DNA of 64,000 bases, from assembly GCF_035083965.1 (NCBI RefSeq), contig NC_089732.1, forward strand, positions 11,175,424-11,239,423. The letters are read 5' to 3'. The notes beneath the pieces were generated by a model. The model saw only the letters and a program-made list of their open reading frames with translations, did not search any database and was not told the origin of the DNA. Positions 45,157 to 57,950 of the stretch are shown here, piece after piece (within the stretch, counting starts at the first letter, position 1; each line of letters starts with the position of its first letter). The position numbers and the translations under genes are program-made. Origin of the DNA: Branchiostoma lanceolatum. Lineage: Eukaryota; Chordata; Leptocardii; Amphioxiformes; Branchiostomatidae.

Positions 45157-48100
45157 ATGGCGTCCGAAAAAAAGCCACCTTTGGCAGCGTTGCGGAAGAA
45201 AACGTACGAACATATCGCCAGATCTCGCGACCGCCACCCTGACTACGCCCGGGCCCTGACGCTCAACTTGCTGGAGGAACAGAAACTGCGCAGCACGATG
45301 GTTCTACTGGACAGACAGAAGACTGCAGAAATCAGCAAATTTCGTCTGGAGCATCGAGCGTTTCTCAGCAGAGCCAAATCTGCAACAGAACAGGTCAGTT
45401 CAAACATAATTCCACATCTGCTAACATAATTCCACCAGGGTACATAATTCCGCAAATTTAATGCACACCTGTATATCTTAGCTGTGAACACCTTGGGGTG
45501 CTGCAATAGAGATCTCTCAAACCCACTATTTTTCAAAGGGGCGGATTTATGTTACTCGGCGGATTAATGTCAATGGCGGTTATATGGTCTACAGTTAAGA
45601 CATATCCAAATTTGTAAATTTTAAGAAAACACCTTCCGGTATGATTATTGTATTCAAATGAGACACTGTAATTGTATATAACGATATTAACAGTTCAATC
45701 GACATTTTCTAGTTCGTCACCGCTCAATTTCGAACCATTTAGGGTAAACCATTGGTTACCTTTTTTGATTGAATGCCACATATTGGACTGCACTATAGAA
45801 ACGCATTTCTATTTGCTGCTTTCTTGTAATTCAATATGGTCGAGGTTTTAAAGTGTGTGACTCGAATACATTTTCACAATTCTCATGGACTTCTGAAGAT
45901 ATAGTACAAGGCCAAGCCTTGTCTGACATGTATTTACCGTTACTATGTATATGACAATAGAGAATAGATATTACGAGGTCATTGTCTGCGATACAGTACA
46001 TACATATTGGTATGTAGACATAAATGGCAAAATCATACACACTAGGCTATTTATACTATTGATTGATTCAGGTTACGCTAACTTATAGAGTACCAGAGAA
46101 GACAAATATCTACAACATAAATACACCAATAACTGTGTAGATTGACATTTTGGCGCCCAAAAGTGCTCGCCTATAATGTTGCAGACGACAGCGGGCGGAA
46201 ATTAGTCTACTCGAAACGTGCAACAACATGGCGTCACTGGTTTATCACACAAGAGTAGTTTTGACGTGCACAAGTGTTTCTGTGCCGAATGATAAATTGC
46301 CATGCTTTTTGCCTAGCAACTTTGTGACATGATTAAACTCTAAGCAGATGTTGGGCTAGGCTAAGAAGTGTTTTTACATAAAGCTCTTCGCCTAAAACGG
46401 GGACCGCAAAAAAGAAATTCAAAATGCCGCAAAAAACGAGCTGCATTTGCTTGGAGATTATGATATGATATTTGTCCCGGTATATGATTTTTGTTTGTAA
46501 AGTGCTTGACAATTTCTTACTTTCAGCTTAGTCGAGAGAGTCTCGGAGAGTCTCGTGGGATCCGGCGGCCGTGGTCCGAGTTCGGGATGACGTCACGAGT
46601 TCAGTTCCAGAGTGCGGAGGCGAGGCTAGTGCACGGGGGCGGCAGCAGAGCCGGCCAACACAAAACCACAGCGTCGCCTTATGAAAACAGAAGTAAACTG
46701 CGGCTAAAAGGACACGGGTTCTACACCCATTGCCATCACTGCGCCAAGCGGTACATCAGAAGTGCGGTCAAGGGTCAAGGCCGTGACTGTGAACATGATG
46801 ACGTCATGTCCTCTCGTTGTGTGACGCCGGAGAGAGAAGACGTGCAGCAGCTAACAGATAAAGGTATAGGAGGCATTTTTATATTAAACGGCACAGGCCC
46901 CATCTTCCCAATCAAATGTCTCGACTTAAATAGTTTGTCATAGGTATGGCGCATTCCATCTAGATACTGTATTCCCTCTTTCTGAGTAATTCTATTGTTT
47001 CATTTTGGGACCTTTTATTATCATATTACCGTAACCTTTTGTAGAAACTACATGTACATATATTATAGGAAGAACTCTTCAGAACAGACTACGGTTCCAG
47101 CGATTCGAGTTCCTGGTGAATTCCTTGACTTCTTTGATTTGTTTGCATTTGACAGAAAATGCCCGTTCTTCTACTTTTTTCCCAGATCGCTGGGCTAAAC
47201 ATTCGAACCCAGAGTTTGCGGTACCCGGTGGGCCGGTGGTAACCTTCGAACAACCACTTCAAATCGCACAGAAACCGTCTCGCCCAATAACCGCAGCTAC
47301 AAGCACCAGAGTCATAACACCACCAGCGTCGAAACCTCCAAGACCCACAACAAAGGACAATTCGAGACTAAGTAGGAGGAATTCTGCATACGCTGATTTG
47401 CATATTCGTGATTCCACGAAAGCGACACCAACCGGTAGGAGGAGGTCTAGCACCAGCAAACCAAGAGGATTGTTGAACACAGACGTTTCAAAACAAGATC
47501 CACCCGAGTCACAACTTATTTCAAATGGCGCTACATGCGACAACGTTACGACACCTGAAACGAAGAATCACGATCAGATCTCACCCGGGTTCAACAACAG
47601 GAACGACCACAGCGCACCAAGCGGACAACACCAGAATGGCAGACCGGTTGTCAAGGAACGCGTCACACACGCGCTACCATCGTCTCCCAGAGGACGTTGG
47701 CTCTGGGCCTTCAGAGCCGTTGTCAGGGAAACCGGATCACGACAAACACCGGAGATTACGGGTAACCAAGACTCCACTACTTCGAAAAACGAGGCCAAAC
47801 CGAAGAAGGCGACAAAGAAGAACAAACGAAAGGGTAAAAACACAAGGTCTATGGGCAAAACCGCCCAAAACGGCGACAAAACCGGAGAAAAAGACAAAGA
47901 TGGAGACAAGTCTAAGAAAGAGAAGGGAAGTTCAGGATACAACGCTAAAGGCCACAAACCACAGAGTAGAATGTTACCTGTGTCTGCAAAGGCCCGCTGG
48001 TTGTGGGCCATGCACGAAGTTCTTAGAGCTAAGAATAGGAAGAAAATTAAAAGAGTCTCACAGAAGCCAATTGCACACGAAAAGAACACAGTTGTCGAAA

Positions 48101-49020
48101 CTGCCGGTGCGGAAAATCCACTACCATGTTCACCTAAGGAACGCTGGCTTTGGGCGATGAAAGCTATCACTAGAAACAAAAAATCTACAAAAGGTAGCAA
48201 AAAAGGTAAAAGTAGAGTCATCGAACATGTGCAAACCGCATCCAATGACAGGCCTAAGATAAACCCCATAGGTACACAGCAGAATCCGTCCACTGCCAAA
48301 GGCCGCTGGCTGTGGGCAATAAAAGCAGTACTTAAGCAAACCGCTAGGCGTCGCTACGATACCGCTGGTTCACTCACCAGACTCCCTTCTTGTCCCAAAG
48401 AACGGTGGCACTGGGCCATGCGAGCCGTCTTGAGAAATAAAGATAAATTCGAGAAAGAAGAAAAACCCTCTCTGGACGACAAACAAACAAAGAAAACAAA
48501 AGAAGAGACGACGACTACTAGTAGTTCCAAGACTAAGACGGCTAAGACGGAAATACCAACCTCTCGTCCGGTCCTCCATAAGAGAGGCAGAAGGAACAGT
48601 CATGCAGCGGTGAGCTCCTTTCTTGGTGCCGTATCTTACACACACCAAACGTCAGGCATTTTCGGCAAACCAGGGAATAAAACCAGAAGCGGGCGCCACC
48701 GTTCCTTCAAGTTCGACCCTCGGACACTCCTTAGACAAACAAAAGAGCAAGAAAAACAGAAGGAATCCTATGAAGACATGATGGAGAAGTTTAAGAAGCT
48801 CCGAAACTGTCGGTACCTAAGGTGGCGGAAGGGGCAGGACCCGTATCTTAACGACACATTTGACATGCCTCTACAAACAAGCATCTTGACACTGCCCCTA
48901 CCGACGCCGGTTACCACTAGAAGTAAACTCGCCAGAAAACCATCGTTCAGACAGGCAAACAGGTCCTTATTCAGCACCAGCGTTGTAGCAATGACAGCGG
49001 TGTCAGTACCGAGAAAGTGA
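45157..49020 (+). CDS. Unrecognised basic protein with five R-W-L/H-W-A repeats, 3 exons, 812 aa
   Basis: Exons: 45157-45393, 46527-46863, 47156-49020; phases agree, 2439 nt. I do not recognise the family. Residues 1-79 look helical and charged (YARALTLNLLEEQKLR). Residues about 80-191 contain HGFYTHCHHCAKRYIR followed by CEH, a C-x2-C-x15-C-x-H pattern that could bind metal. Exon 3 is Lys/Arg/Ser/Thr-rich and mostly disordered, with five related segments near residues 364, 464, 513, 569 and 601: LPSSPRGRWLWAFRAVVRE, LPVSAKARWLWAMHEVLRA, LPCSPKERWLWAMKAITRN, NPSTAKGRWLWAIKAVLKQ and LPSCPKERWHWAMRAVLRN. The C-terminus has a charged helix (YEDMMEKFKKLRN) and a Ser/Thr-rich end. The start ATG lies in AAAAGATGGCGTC. 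The tandem aromatic helices suggest a repeated short binding motif. No signal peptide or membrane segment is visible. Confidence 0.82.
45424..45562. mobile_element. MITE-like element with GGGTWACATAAWTCCGC ends
   Basis: The left end reads GGGTACATAATTCCGC and the right end, inverted, GAGTAACATAAATCCGC. The internal tract gtgctgcaatagagatctctcaaa matches the 1.1-kb copy in reverse orientation. It lies about 30 bp inside intron 1 of the 45-kb gene. Confidence 0.55.
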
Positions 49021-50750
49021 TTTCATTTTTATCCCATCTTTATTTGAATTCATTTCAATTTAAAAGAGAGGGCAAAACAGGCCTGTAAACATCTTTACAT
49101 GTTGCTCCTGTCCACACTTAAGACAATATCAAAAGTACAAGACAACTCATTACATATGCACAGCTACACAAGAATACAGGGAACAACATTATCTGCAAGG
49201 AATTGGAATGTCATGTCCATTAAACTGTGTAAAAGTCAACTATTTGTAACCACCGATACTTGAAACCATGTGTCCAATTTCAACAACTTTCTCTATTTAT
49301 GATATCATTGATGAAATGCATGATTACCTTCGCCGAGAAGGTTGTGCATAGGGTAGCGTTTTCTTCTTCAAATGTTACAATGGATTTCAAGACAATGAAT
49401 AATAGAGCAACGTTTTTGGACTGTATTTTCAGAATTAAATTCAGTTATGTTATGATTAATGTATAATTCTCACCGTTATCCGTGTCTTGCATGAAAAGAA
49501 TATGCATGACGGATCTATCATGAAGTAGTCATCATTTGACTTGTTGGTATTCTTTTCTAAGATGAAGTAGATTGTGTGAGTTAGATGTGAAGTGGTAAGG
49601 TATGACAATGATTTTGTTTGTAATAGTTGATAGAAAGAAGTAATAGAATGTAGGAAGGAAAGTATCCCTTGAAATGATGCAGAATGTGTAGGTTATGAAT
49701 AACTAGGTAACTATGTATATATATTCTACTGTGTTTTCACAATTACATTTCAGAAATGTCATGATAAAGGCAAAGCTATAAACACTGACCTTTCTTTTCA
49801 TGTACTTATGAATGTCATCATATCAGATAGTATCATATTGCATCATATCATAAACTGCAGTATGAATGAAGTTTTGAACTAGTGATCATTTAAGCCCCAA
49901 TAGTTTTTGATTATTTATTAAAGAACAAGGATTGTGTGATTTTAACTTCGTGGAAAAGTGTTAGAGTTATGACGGTTATTCTCGGCGTTCCTAGACATAT
50001 ACCATCTTATGTACATAATGAAAAAAGAGATACAACAACTTATGCAAATTATACAGATTATGATGAGCTATACTACTAGTTTTATCATTTAGCTGATTCT
50101 ACAAAGTTTTCAGGAGTGTACCTGACATGAACTTATGAAAACGCAGGAGCGAAGAGTTTGCAAATCCACTACCTTGTTAAGTCTAAGACTAGTGTTTACG
50201 CCCTTATGCAACTAGTAATCCAGACTAACTCACGTTGAAAAAAAAGGTACTTGATTCTGAACGTTGGCCGAGAAAAGCAGATAAGAGTGTCAAGGTACAT
50301 CGCCTCACGTCCTCGGGCATGCGCACTCGCGCTGGCATCAAACCTGCTCCGTGGGGAGGTCTGGTTATCGAGAAGGCTATTACCTCCGTGCAATTAAGGT
50401 ATTGTTCTCTTTGTGTCTGCCTGTCAGGCTGTCGGTGTTTGTTTTTTCCGAATATTTTTCGTCAGCATAACTTAAGAACCTCTTGATGGTTGGAAACCTC
50501 AATGTGAAAGTTTGGGCCTCCTTACAAGTATCCTTGGCATTGTAGTAGAATTTCCAGTTTTTGTATCTTTTGGACATGGTATAGTCTTGCCTTGTTGAAT
50601 AATGGTGATAGCTTTTTATGTGAAATGGAAACACGTGTGGGGGGGGAGGGGCATCGGGGTAACTACTCTCCAAGCAGATGTTGGAGGGAACCTTCTTCCT
50701 GGATAGCAAAGTTCTTTAGTCACAACCATCTAACACGAGCCAACGTCGTT
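49021..50750. other. 3' flank of the 45-kb gene, AT-rich, with repeat fragments
   Basis: No coding signal. Short fragments of the TTTGCCAAGAAGGTT-type interspersed repeat family occur near 49,325 (ttcgccgagaaggttgtg) and 50,405-50,490 (gcataacttaagaacctcttgatgg). A ctccaagcagatgt fragment near 50,668 matches the end of the MITE at 61 kb. Confidence 0.4.
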
Positions 50751-50754
50751 CGAT

Positions 50755-51105
50755 GACCGCAAGTATACATAGATGACCACATGCATACATATACACAAGC
50801 ATCCAGACATACATACATACACATATTCATTGCACGCATACATACAAGCTTGCAGAGATACATAGTAACATGCATGCATTCATAAACGCATGCCTGCTTT
50901 CATACAAGTATATGCAAACAAGCATACATGCGTGCGTGTATTCATTGCACGCATACATATATACATAAAAGCATACATACATACAAGCATGCAAACATAC
51001 ACACAAGCATAAAACATGCACACAAGCATGCATGCCTTCATACATACAAAAGCATTAATTCATTTCTTCATTCATTCATGCATGCATGCATGCATACAGC
51101 CCAAC
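50755..51105. repeat. CATA/CATG-rich low-complexity tract
   Basis: Degenerate catacata, caagcatgcatg and cattcatg motifs recur with a loose 4-bp period. Frames on both strands are open with His/Thr or Cys/Met/Tyr runs only because of this composition. Confidence 0.8.
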
Positions 51106-52100
51106 TACAGCACAGCCGACTTACCACCACTGAAGGAGGACAGACCGAGTGGCGTAAGGTGATGCAGGCTTCTGGAGGTGGCATTCGATGATGACCTTGG
51201 CGACCAGGACATTCATACAATCATTCGCACATTCAGTTCAATCCATTAAACTATAGAGAGCAAACGGAAACTGGGTTCAAATCGTGTCTTTAGTAGCATT
51301 GTTGTCGACAAAGTACAGGATCGTCAAGTGTACAGCTGTGCCACTCTGGCATTTTGAAACATTATCTCGAACTTCACATGAATACAATAGTCCACAATGT
51401 TTGTACCCTACCTCTAGAACTAACAATGTGTAAGCCTCATCTCTAATACTACAAACATCTATTCACCACAAGTAACATAAACACAATAGTTCACAATATT
51501 TCTATCAGTACCCTAGCCCTAAGCCTGACTAACAAAAGTGTAAAGTTTACTTAACCTTTCATAAATACTAGCTAAAATACAACAAAAATACAACAACTAC
51601 AGTCTCCATGCATAGAAGCCCCATTTATGAAGAATCAGGAAAACTATTTTGGGTCCGCTCAAAAGGCTTAGGCTTAGGTGTAAGTGCTGAGAGTTAGTCA
51701 AAGGAGTTAATGTGAATGTTAGTGTGAGTGTGAGCCTCTACCCAAGCCTTTTAAGCATGGCTAGATTCAAAGGAGCTGAACGAATTTTCATGGGACTTCT
51801 GTACACGAGACTCTAAGCCATAGACTAGTCTAAGCTACTTCAACCTAAGCTAACAAATTCTAGGCTACCATAGTCTTAACTACTAAAGTCTAAGCTACCT
51901 CTGTCTATTGACTTCTATGTAATGCCACAAAGAAGAATCACTGCCGGAAGTTCTTCACAGCGCCATTGCCTCTGTGCCAAGTCCCGAAGATGTCTTCTCC
52001 CTCACACGCCGGATCACAAGTCCCGAAGTTGTCTGGTCACTTCCAGGTCGCCGAGGTCTGCATGTGTCTGGTTAAGGATCATTTTGGTGCAAAATATCCA
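51106..52100. other. Gene-free sequence with a decayed TAAGCTAC repeat
   Basis: At about 51,810-51,910, taagctac and tctaggctac variants recur at roughly 25-30 bp. The rest has no recognisable feature. Confidence 0.4.
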
Positions 52101-52114
52101 TTTAAAGGGTTCGT

Positions 52115-55100
52115 CTTATATCTGGAAGAAAAGCAACAGGTACACACAGACAAACCTGTGGAGAAAAAGACAAAGGCACACATATCTTCAACCTGAAAGA
52201 AAAGCAACAGAAACACACAGACATACCTGTGGAGAAAAAGACACAAGCACACATATCTTCATTCTGAAAGAAAAGCAACAGAAACAGACAGACAAATCTG
52301 TGGAGAGAAAGACACAAGCACTTTAATCTTAAATCTGGAAGAAAAGTAACAGAAACACAGACAGACAAACCTGTGGAGAAAAAGACACAAGCACACATAT
52401 CTTCAATCTGGAAGAAAAGTAACAGAAACACACACACAGACCTGTGGAGAAAAAGACACAAGCACACATATCTTCAATCTGGAAGAAAAGTAACAGAAAC
52501 ACACACACAGACCTGTGGAGAAAAAGACACAAGCACACATGTCTTCATTCTGAAAGAAAAGCAACAGAAACACACAGACAGACAAACCTGTGGAGAAAAA
52601 GACACAAGCACACATATCTTCATGCTGGAAGAAAAAGCAACAGAAACACACAAACACACAGACAGACAAACCTGTGGAGAAAAAGACACAAGCACACATA
52701 TCTTCAATCTGGAAGAAAAGCAACAGACACACACAGACAAACCTGTGGAGAAAAAGACACAAGCACACATGTCTTCATTCTGAAAGAAAAGCAACAGGAA
52801 CAGACAGAAAATCTGTGTAGAGAAAGACACAAGCACACATATCTTAAATCTGGAAGAAAAGCAACAGAAACACAGACAGACAAACCTGTGGAGAAAAAGA
52901 CACAAGCACACATATCTTCAATCTGGAAGAAAAGTAACAGAAACACACACACAGACCTGTGGAGAAAAAGACACAAGCACACATATCTTCAATCTGGAAG
53001 AAAAGCAACAAAAACACACAGACAAACCTGTGGAGAAAAAGACACAAGCACACATATCTTCATTCTGAAAGAAAAGCAACAGAAACACACGCACAGACAA
53101 ACCTGTGGAGAAAAAGACACAAGCACACATATTTTCCTTCTGGAAGAAAAGCAACAAAAACATACAGAAACATACAAATCTGTTGAGAAAACACAAGCAT
53201 ACATTATTTATCATTTGTCTTTTATCATTATTCATCAATATCATTTATCATTTATTATTATTCAACATCATTTATTATCATTTATTATCGTTTACTATTT
53301 ATTGTCGTTTATTATCATTTATCATTCATTATTATTTATCATTTATTATTAATTATCATTTATTCTTCATCATTATTATGTATCATTCATTATTATGTAT
53401 CATTTATTATTTATCATTTACTATTTATCATTTACTATTTATCATTTACTATCTGTTATCTATTACCTTTTAGCTATTATTTATTATTATTATTTTTTTA
53501 AATTTCACTCTGGAAGAAAAAGCAACAAAAACACACATACCTCTGAAGAAAAAGACACAAGCACACATATCTTCATTCTGGATGAAAAGGAACAGAAACA
53601 CACAAACAGACCTGTGGATAAATAGACTCAAGCACACACTTATCTTCATTCTGAAAAAAAACATAAACATACAGAAACATACAGACACAGGCCTGTTGAG
53701 AAAAGACCATCAAACATATCTTAAATCTGGAGGAAAGCAACAGAAACACACAGACAAACCTGTGGAGAAAAAAACACAAGCACACATATCTTCAATCTGG
53801 AAGAAAAACACACTGACAGACCTTTTGGAGAAAAACACAAGCACATATATCTTCATTCTGGAAGAAAAAGCAACAGAAACACACAGACAGACAGACAGAC
53901 CTGTAGAGAAAAAGACACAAGCACACATATCTTCGATCTGGAAGAAAAGCAACAGAAACACACAGACAGATAGACCCGTGGAGAAAAAGACACAAGCACA
54001 CATATCTCCGATCTGAAAGAAAAGCAACAGAAACACACAGACAGACAAACCTGTGGAGAAAAAGACACAAGCACACATATCTTCAATCTGGAAGAAAAAG
54101 CAACAGAAACACACACACACAGACCTGTGGAGAAAAAGACTCAAGCACACATATCTTTAATCTGGAAGAAAAAGCAACAGAAACACACAGACAGACCTGT
54201 GGAGAAAAAGACACAAGCACACATATCTTCATTCTCGAAGAAAAAGCAACAGAAACACACACAGACCTGTGGAGAAAAAGACACAAGCACACATATCTTC
54301 ATTCTCGAAGAAAAAGCAACAGAAACACACACAGACCTGTGGAGAAAAACACAAGCACACATATTTTCAATCTGGAAGAAAAAGCAACAGAAACACCCAG
54401 ACAGACCTGTGGAGAAAAAGACACAGGCACACATATCTTCGATCTGGAAGAAAAGCAACAGAAACACACAGACAGACAGACCTGTGGAGAAAAAGACACA
54501 AGCACACATATCTTCAATCTGAAAGAAAAGCAACAGAAACACACAGACAGACAGACCTGTGGAGAAAAAGACACAAGCACACATATCTTAAATCTGGAAG
54601 AAAAAGCAACAGAAACACACACACACACAGACCTGTGGAGAAAAAGACACAGGCACATATATCTTCGATCTGGAAGAAAAGCAACAGAAACACACAGACA
54701 GACAAACCTGTGGAGAAAAAGACACAAGCACACATATCTTCATTCTGGAAGAAAAAGCAACAGAAACACACAGACAGACCTGTGGAGAAAAAGACACAAG
54801 CACACATATATTCAATCTGGAAGAAAAAGCAACAGAAACAGACAACCCTTTGGAGAAAAAGACACAAGCACACATATCTTCAATCTGGAAGAAAAAGCGA
54901 CAGAAACACACAGACAGACAGACCTGTGGAGAAAAAGACACAAGCTCACGTATCTTCAATCTGGAAGAAAAAGCAACAGAAACACACAGACAGACAAACC
55001 TGTGGAGAAAAAGACACAAGCACACATATCTTCATTCTGGAAGAAAAAGCAACAGAAATACACAGACAGACAGACCTGTGGAGAAAAAGACACAAGCACA

Positions 55101-55470
55101 CATATCTTCATTCTGGAAGAAAAGCAACAGAAACACACAGACAGACAAACCTGTGGAGAAAAAGACACAAGCACACATATCTTCATGCTGGAAGAAAAAG
55201 CAACAGAAACACACAGACAGACAAACCTGTGGAGAAAAAGACACAAGCACACATATCTTCATGCTGGAAGAAAAAGCAACAGAAACACACAAACACACAG
55301 ACAGACAAACCTGTGGAGAAAAAGACACAAGCACACATATATTCAATCTGGAAGAAAAAGCAACAGAAACAGACAACCCTGTGGAGAAAAAGACACAAGC
55401 ACACATATCTTCAATCTGGAAGAAAAGCAACAGAAACACACAGACAGACAAACCTGTGGAGAAAGCAACA
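52115..55470. repeat. 70-84-bp minisatellite, about 42 units, split by an ATTT-rich microsatellite
   Basis: The unit contains CTGGAAGAAAAGCAACAG, acacacagacagac, CCTGTGGAGAAAAAGACAC and aagcacacatatcttc. I counted about 15 units before 53,205 and 27 after 53,510 by the CTGTGGAG landmark. Length varies through the number of caca/gaca repeats. The central 53,205-53,505 segment is an atttatcatttatt microsatellite. Long frames on both strands follow from the unit composition and are not annotated as genes. Confidence 0.95.
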
Positions 55471-55499
55471 AAAACATGGCTTGTATCTTATCTGCCTTT

Positions 55500-55960
55500 A
55501 AACAGACGTAGCTAACATCTTAAGTCGGTATCTGCCTTCAAACATAGCTGACCTCTTAAGTCGGTATCTGCCTTGAAACAAACTTGACTTGCATCTTAAG
55601 TTGGCATCTGCCTTCAAGCATCTTAAGACGGTATCTGCCTTCCAACAGACATAGCTAACATCGCAAGACGGTATCTGCCTTCAAACAGACATAGCTAACA
55701 TCTTAAGACAGTAACTGCCTTCAAATATAGCAAACATCCTAAGTCGGTATCTGCCTTAAGACGTAGCTGACATCTTACTTAGTATCTGCCTTCAAACAGA
55801 CAAAGCTAACATCTCAAGACGGTATCTGCCTTCAAACAGATATAGCTAACATTTTCAGTCTCTGCCTTCAGACCTTCTAACATCTTAAGTCGGTATCTAC
55901 CATTTAAACAAACATAGCCAACACTGTAAGACGGTATCTGCCTTCACGTCTATTTGAATC
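55500..55960. repeat. About 44-bp tandem repeat, roughly 11 degenerate units
   Basis: Each unit contains CATCTTAAGTCGGTATCTG, then ccttcaaacagacatagctaa, with indels. It directly follows the 75-bp minisatellite but is unrelated to it. Confidence 0.85.
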
Positions 55961-57220
55961 GTTGAATCAGTCTGAGGTAATCGGTGCAGGACAATAGTCT
56001 GCTGTGCGGCTGTGAATCATAGTGACAAGTGGTTTCGCTCCACCACGGCTACTAGACTCGCCACCAGACTAACAGCCCAACCCTACATGGCACAATAGTG
56101 CACAAGTAACGACCTCACCATAAGGGCCACAGATTAGGCCCCCATCCTCAAGCTAATCACTAAAGCTAATCCTATGCCGACTGTACGCCACACCCCTGAA
56201 AGCACGAGTGAAAGCACCCCCGTACGGCAACCAGGGAGTCGTCCTCATCCCACCATGGACGATCCGCTCAGGTGCCACACGCAACCTAGAAGGTTCCCTT
56301 TCCTCGGCAGTTTTCAGCGGTCACAATGGTCCAAAACTGCAGCCTCGAAGAGGAATAGGATCCCTGGTCACCCCCATACTGATTGCTCAGTACTGCCGCT
56401 CGAATGCCTAGGTGACCGACAGTGGTGCACAAGCAGTTGACAACCGCACGGCGGACGAGCCGAAGCCGCCCAGTGTAACGTCGCCTTCACACGTTCCCAC
56501 AAGTCACATCGGAGTCTCTCCGCACCCTACACCCCTGCCACCTCGACACTCCCCGGTACAGTGAGGCCGTGAGCTACAACTATTTCAATGTTTCATATTT
56601 AATACCCTAACGGAGTGTACCAGTGAGGACGTCGTGATGGAACGGAAACGCCCGCTTCAGTGTGTAGCCAACTCACGTGTGACAAGGGGCCCATGACCGC
56701 ACCAGCAAATCAGCCTGATACCGCCTGCCGCGGAGGGCCAGCCCTCGCGCGACCACGTGGGGTACCATCCTCACAGACTGCCTGGCTTTGTGACCACCAC
56801 TGCCCTCGGCGCGATAAGTCAGGGTTCAACACAAGGTATCACACAAGGACAGACTTTTCATTGACTGGCTGAACGATAATAATGTGGGCTATGAGATCCG
56901 GTATCGCCTGCAGATGCTGGGACCCATCAACTTCCACTGCCTACAAGACGTAGTCTTGGACACCCCGGCGGTTACCCGGAAGGCCTGACCCGAAGTCACC
57001 CTGCCTGTGGAACTTTCGCCCGTATTATCGTTCCGATCGCACGTACCACACCAAGCCAGTACTAGAACTCGCTGTCCCGCGGACTCTCACCATCTAACAG
57101 GGGTTAAACGCACAGTATGCTAACAACAGCCTAACCGTCTATCCAGTTTTGGAGCACCACTTATTTCCGGGCGCTCACTGACGGCCAATGCACAGCAAGT
57201 TACCGCACCTGTTACCGCAG
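55961..57220. other. GC-richer gene-free sequence
   Basis: Composition differs from the neighbouring AT-rich DNA. Short open frames exist, for example one reading NNVGYEIRYRLQMLGPINFH at about 56,877-56,936, which looks protein-like, but no start, splice context or homology supports a gene. Confidence 0.3.
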
Positions 57221-57224
57221 ACGG

Positions 57225-57950
57225 ATATTTCTAATTGGGTACCTGCCCTAATCAAATGGAACAACACATCGATGATTTTAATTGGGTACCTGCCCAAACC
57301 ATGTGTAACAACACATCCATGACTTTAATTGGGTACCTGCCCAAGCCATGTGTAGCAACACATCCATGACTTTAATTGGGTACCTGCCCGACAAGGCTAG
57401 GGAGGTAGAGGGAGCCTGTCCCCTGCACTCTGGTAAAGATCCAGCCCATCACCAACAATAGACTTTAATTGGGTACCTGCCCGACAAGGCTAGGGAGGTA
57501 GAGGGAGCCTGTCCCCTGCACTCTGGTAAAGATCCAGCCCATCACCAACAATAGACTTTAATTGGGTACCTGCCCGACAAGGCTAGGGAGGTAGAGGGAG
57601 CCTGTCCCCTGCACTCTGGTATAGATCCAGCCCATCACCAACAATAGAGCACATTACTTAATACTAACTACTGCGTGCACAGTGCGCCTACATTTATATA
57701 TCCAAATGACCATCCCTAGTGACAATGACATTACATTGCCTACCTGTTTAGGTGAGCTAGAACAGACAGAAATGTCAGCCCAAACCAGGTGTAACAACAC
57801 ATACATGACTTAAATTGGGTACCTGCCCAAACCAGGTGAAACAACACGACTTTAATTGGGTACCTGCCCGACAAGGCTAGGGAGGTAGAGGGAGCCTGTC
57901 CCCTGCACTCTGGTATAGATCCAGCCCATCACCAACAATAGAGCACATAG
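57225..57950. repeat. Composite 47-bp and 93-bp tandem repeat
   Basis: All units begin with ACTTTAATTGGGTACCTGCC. Short 47-bp units (at 57,276, 57,321 and again near 57,800) carry an accatgtgtaacaacacatcc tail. Long 93-bp units starting at 57,368, 57,461, 57,554 and 57,848 carry a gacaaggctagggaggtag tail. The 93-bp units are nearly identical, implying recent expansion. Confidence 0.9.

Noticed and set aside
47525-48299. Frames of 211 (+) and 241 (-) codons overlapping the 45-kb gene
   Set aside because: Shadows of the biased Lys/Arg-rich third exon; no independent splice or start support.
52102-55515. Many overlapping long frames (up to 410 codons) over the 70-84-bp array
   Set aside because: Frames switch between units as their lengths vary, occur on both strands and encode only low-complexity peptides; treated as minisatellite.
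56660-57000. Possible coding fragments in the GC-richer block
   Set aside because: Short unlinked frames without splice signals or recognisable homology.
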